Shown piece after piece: positions 5,439 through 6,171 of a DNA stretch of 6,171 nucleotides (positions within the stretch are counted from its first letter, which is position 1; the number at the start of each line of letters is the position of its first letter). Below the pieces are notes generated by a model. It searched no databases, was not told where the DNA came from, and worked only from the letters and a program-made list of their open reading frames with translations. The translations under genes and the position numbers were made by a program. The DNA lies in the NCBI GenBank assembly GCA_030745955.1, contig JASLNQ010000139.1, forward strand, positions 1-6,171. The letters are read 5' to 3'. This DNA comes from Dehalococcoidia bacterium (lineage in GTDB: Bacteria; Chloroflexota; Dehalococcoidia; UBA1151; UBA1328).

Positions 5439-5466
5439 TAGATCCTGAAAAGGAATTCAGGATGAC
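5439..5466 (-). repeat. Right terminal inverted repeat with internal hairpin
   Basis: The inverted partner of 5085-5112. ATCCTGAA (5442-5449) pairs with TTCAGGAT (5456-5463) around the loop AAGGAA. It begins 4 nt after the nuclease stop and ends 18 nt before the stop codon of the convergent PLP gene. It might also act as a 3' structure for one or both transcripts, but no T-tract follows it on either strand. Confidence 0.9.
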
Positions 5467-5484
5467 AGTGCGGGCGCTCGCAAC

Positions 5485-6171
5485 TCAGTCTGTGAACTTA
5501 TCGGCGTGGGCGAAGAGTTGCGGGAGACCGCCAGAGTGGATGAAGCAGATCGTTTCGTCGGAATCGATTCGGCCCGCCCGGAGTTCGCCGATCAGGCCCG
5601 ACATCGATTTTCCGGTGTAGTTGGGATCGAGCACCAGTCCTTCGGCCTTGCCAACCATTCGAATCGCCTCGATCACGCGGTCGTCGGGAACGCCATAGGA
5701 AGGACCGCTGTAGTCGCCCAGGACGGTCAGGTCGGACACGTCGAGTGAAACCTCGAAATCGAACATCTTTACGACCTCGGCCGACCGGTCGGCGGTGACT
5801 CTTTGAAACTCCTCGATACTGCCGGGGGAGTACTGCACCGCGGTTGCGCGCCAGTCGAGCCCGCGGTTCTTCGCGTAGAGCCTGAGACCTGCGATAGACC
5901 GCCCGGTGAGTCCCCAGAAACGAACGGGACCCACGACATCGACCGCTGCGAACTGGTCTTCAAGCTCAAGCCCGGTTTCGAGAAAGCCGATCGTGCCCAT
6001 GATGTCGACAAACGGGTCGTCGGGCAGGATGTATGGCTTGCCACCCGCGGCGGCCGATTCGGCGAACACCTTTTCGGCTACCTGCCGACCGTATTCAGCA
6101 GGTGTGCGGTGAATTTCAGCGCCCATCAGCTTGCAGAGCAGCAGGTTGCCTGTGAGTGGCGCTGTAACCAT
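5485..6171 (-). CDS. Second D-cysteine desulfhydrase-like PLP enzyme, 5' end outside window
   Basis: The C-terminal 228 residues of a paralogue of the 4941 gene. The visible part begins at the GNLLLCKLMGAEIH signature, which is about residue 118 in the complete paralogue, so roughly the first 110 residues (PLP lysine and active-site serine) are beyond the edge; the ATG at 6171 is an internal codon. Retained features are the phosphate loop GLTGRS (visible residues 87-92), Y159 in GPSYG, and DPNYTGKSM (182-190). The HTGG motif is HSGG here (212-215), so the position separating ACC deaminase (Leu) from D-cysteine desulfhydrase (Thr) is Ser. The two proteins align end to end with about a third of residues identical by eye, an old duplication rather than a recent one. 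Reaction class: PLP-dependent beta-elimination or deamination of a small, possibly D-, amino acid. Confidence 0.85.
   Translation of the reverse strand: MVTAPLTGNLLLCKLMGAEIHRTPAEYGRQVAEKVFAESAAAGGKPYILPDDPFVDIMGTIGFLETGLELEDQFAAVDVVGPVRFWGLTGRSIAGLRLYAKNRGLDWRATAVQYSPGSIEEFQRVTADRSAEVVKMFDFEVSLDVSDLTVLGDYSGPSYGVPDDRVIEAIRMVGKAEGLVLDPNYTGKSMSGLIGELRAGRIDSDETICFIHSGGLPQLFAHADKFTD

Larger units (their letters stand above)
5085..5466. mobile_element. Putative palindrome-ended element carrying a GIY-YIG nuclease gene
   Basis: A 382-bp unit is bounded by inverted repeats (5085-5112 and 5439-5466) that agree at 27 of 28 positions. It starts GTCATCC and ends GGATGAC. Almost all the interior is the nuclease gene: the ATG is 31 nt inside the left end and the stop is only 4 nt from the right end. 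Each end is itself a hairpin, so the layout equals two inverted REP-like units with a gene between them. It sits between two same-strand paralogues, 18 nt past the stop of the upstream one, where an insertion would do little damage. No clear target-site duplication is visible, which argues against a classical DDE transposon. Calling it mobile is an inference from structure. Confidence 0.6.

Noticed and set aside
5085..5466. Classical DDE insertion sequence or group I intron with homing endonuclease
   Set aside because: No transposase motifs and no visible target duplication; the nuclease lies between genes and not inside one, and there is no intron-like core around it.

Overview
The window is GC-rich, densely coded bacterial DNA. 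It holds a TTG start with a good Shine-Dalgarno sequence, a probable near-leaderless transcript, and short-spaced genes on both strands. The gene set (MFS exporter, divergent amidohydrolase, D-cysteine-desulfhydrase-like enzymes, YtkA-like anchored protein) would fit an environmental Chloroflexota-type or similar GC-rich bacterium. No marker gene is present, so this placement is a weak inference. There are no rRNA, tRNA, CRISPR or classical IS features.

Layout. (1) 3-329 (+) is the C-terminal end of an MFS transporter. (2) 346-1782 (-) is a complete metal-dependent amidohydrolase, convergent with the MFS gene and read from a TTG start. (3) Divergent from it, 1925-2533 (+) encodes a secreted, C-terminally anchored protein with a YtkA-like beta-sandwich. 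(4) 2534-2754 has no gene but holds two mutually exclusive hairpins. A clear sigma70-type promoter (TTGACC-17-TAGGTT) follows, with a leader of about 115 nt containing hairpins and a repeated octamer. (5) 2906-3679 (+) encodes a four-helix membrane protein of unknown function. (6) A strong 14-bp bidirectional terminator at 3698-3730 separates it from a convergent minus-strand cluster: a 42-residue single-helix membrane protein (3735-3863) downstream of a complete PLP enzyme of the D-cysteine desulfhydrase/ACC deaminase family (3916-4941). (7) A second, divergent paralogue of that enzyme (5485 to beyond 6171) lies upstream on the same strand.

The standout feature lies between the two PLP paralogues. 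It is a compact unit of about 380 bp (5085-5466) containing a stand-alone GIY-YIG nuclease gene of 96 codons. The gene is bracketed by 28-nt terminal inverted repeats that match at 27 of 28 positions. Each repeat folds into its own 8-bp hairpin. The layout recalls REPIN/RAYT or hairpin-ended transposons, but with a GIY-YIG nuclease as the resident enzyme. It looks like a nuclease-encoding palindromic mobile element inserted between tandem genes.

Functionally, the amidohydrolase resembles N-acyl-D-amino-acid deacylases and hydantoinases. The PLP enzymes carry most D-cysteine-desulfhydrase residues, so a D-amino-acid scavenging theme is possible but not proven. Both PLP enzymes share unusual active-site loops that may mark a distinct substrate class.
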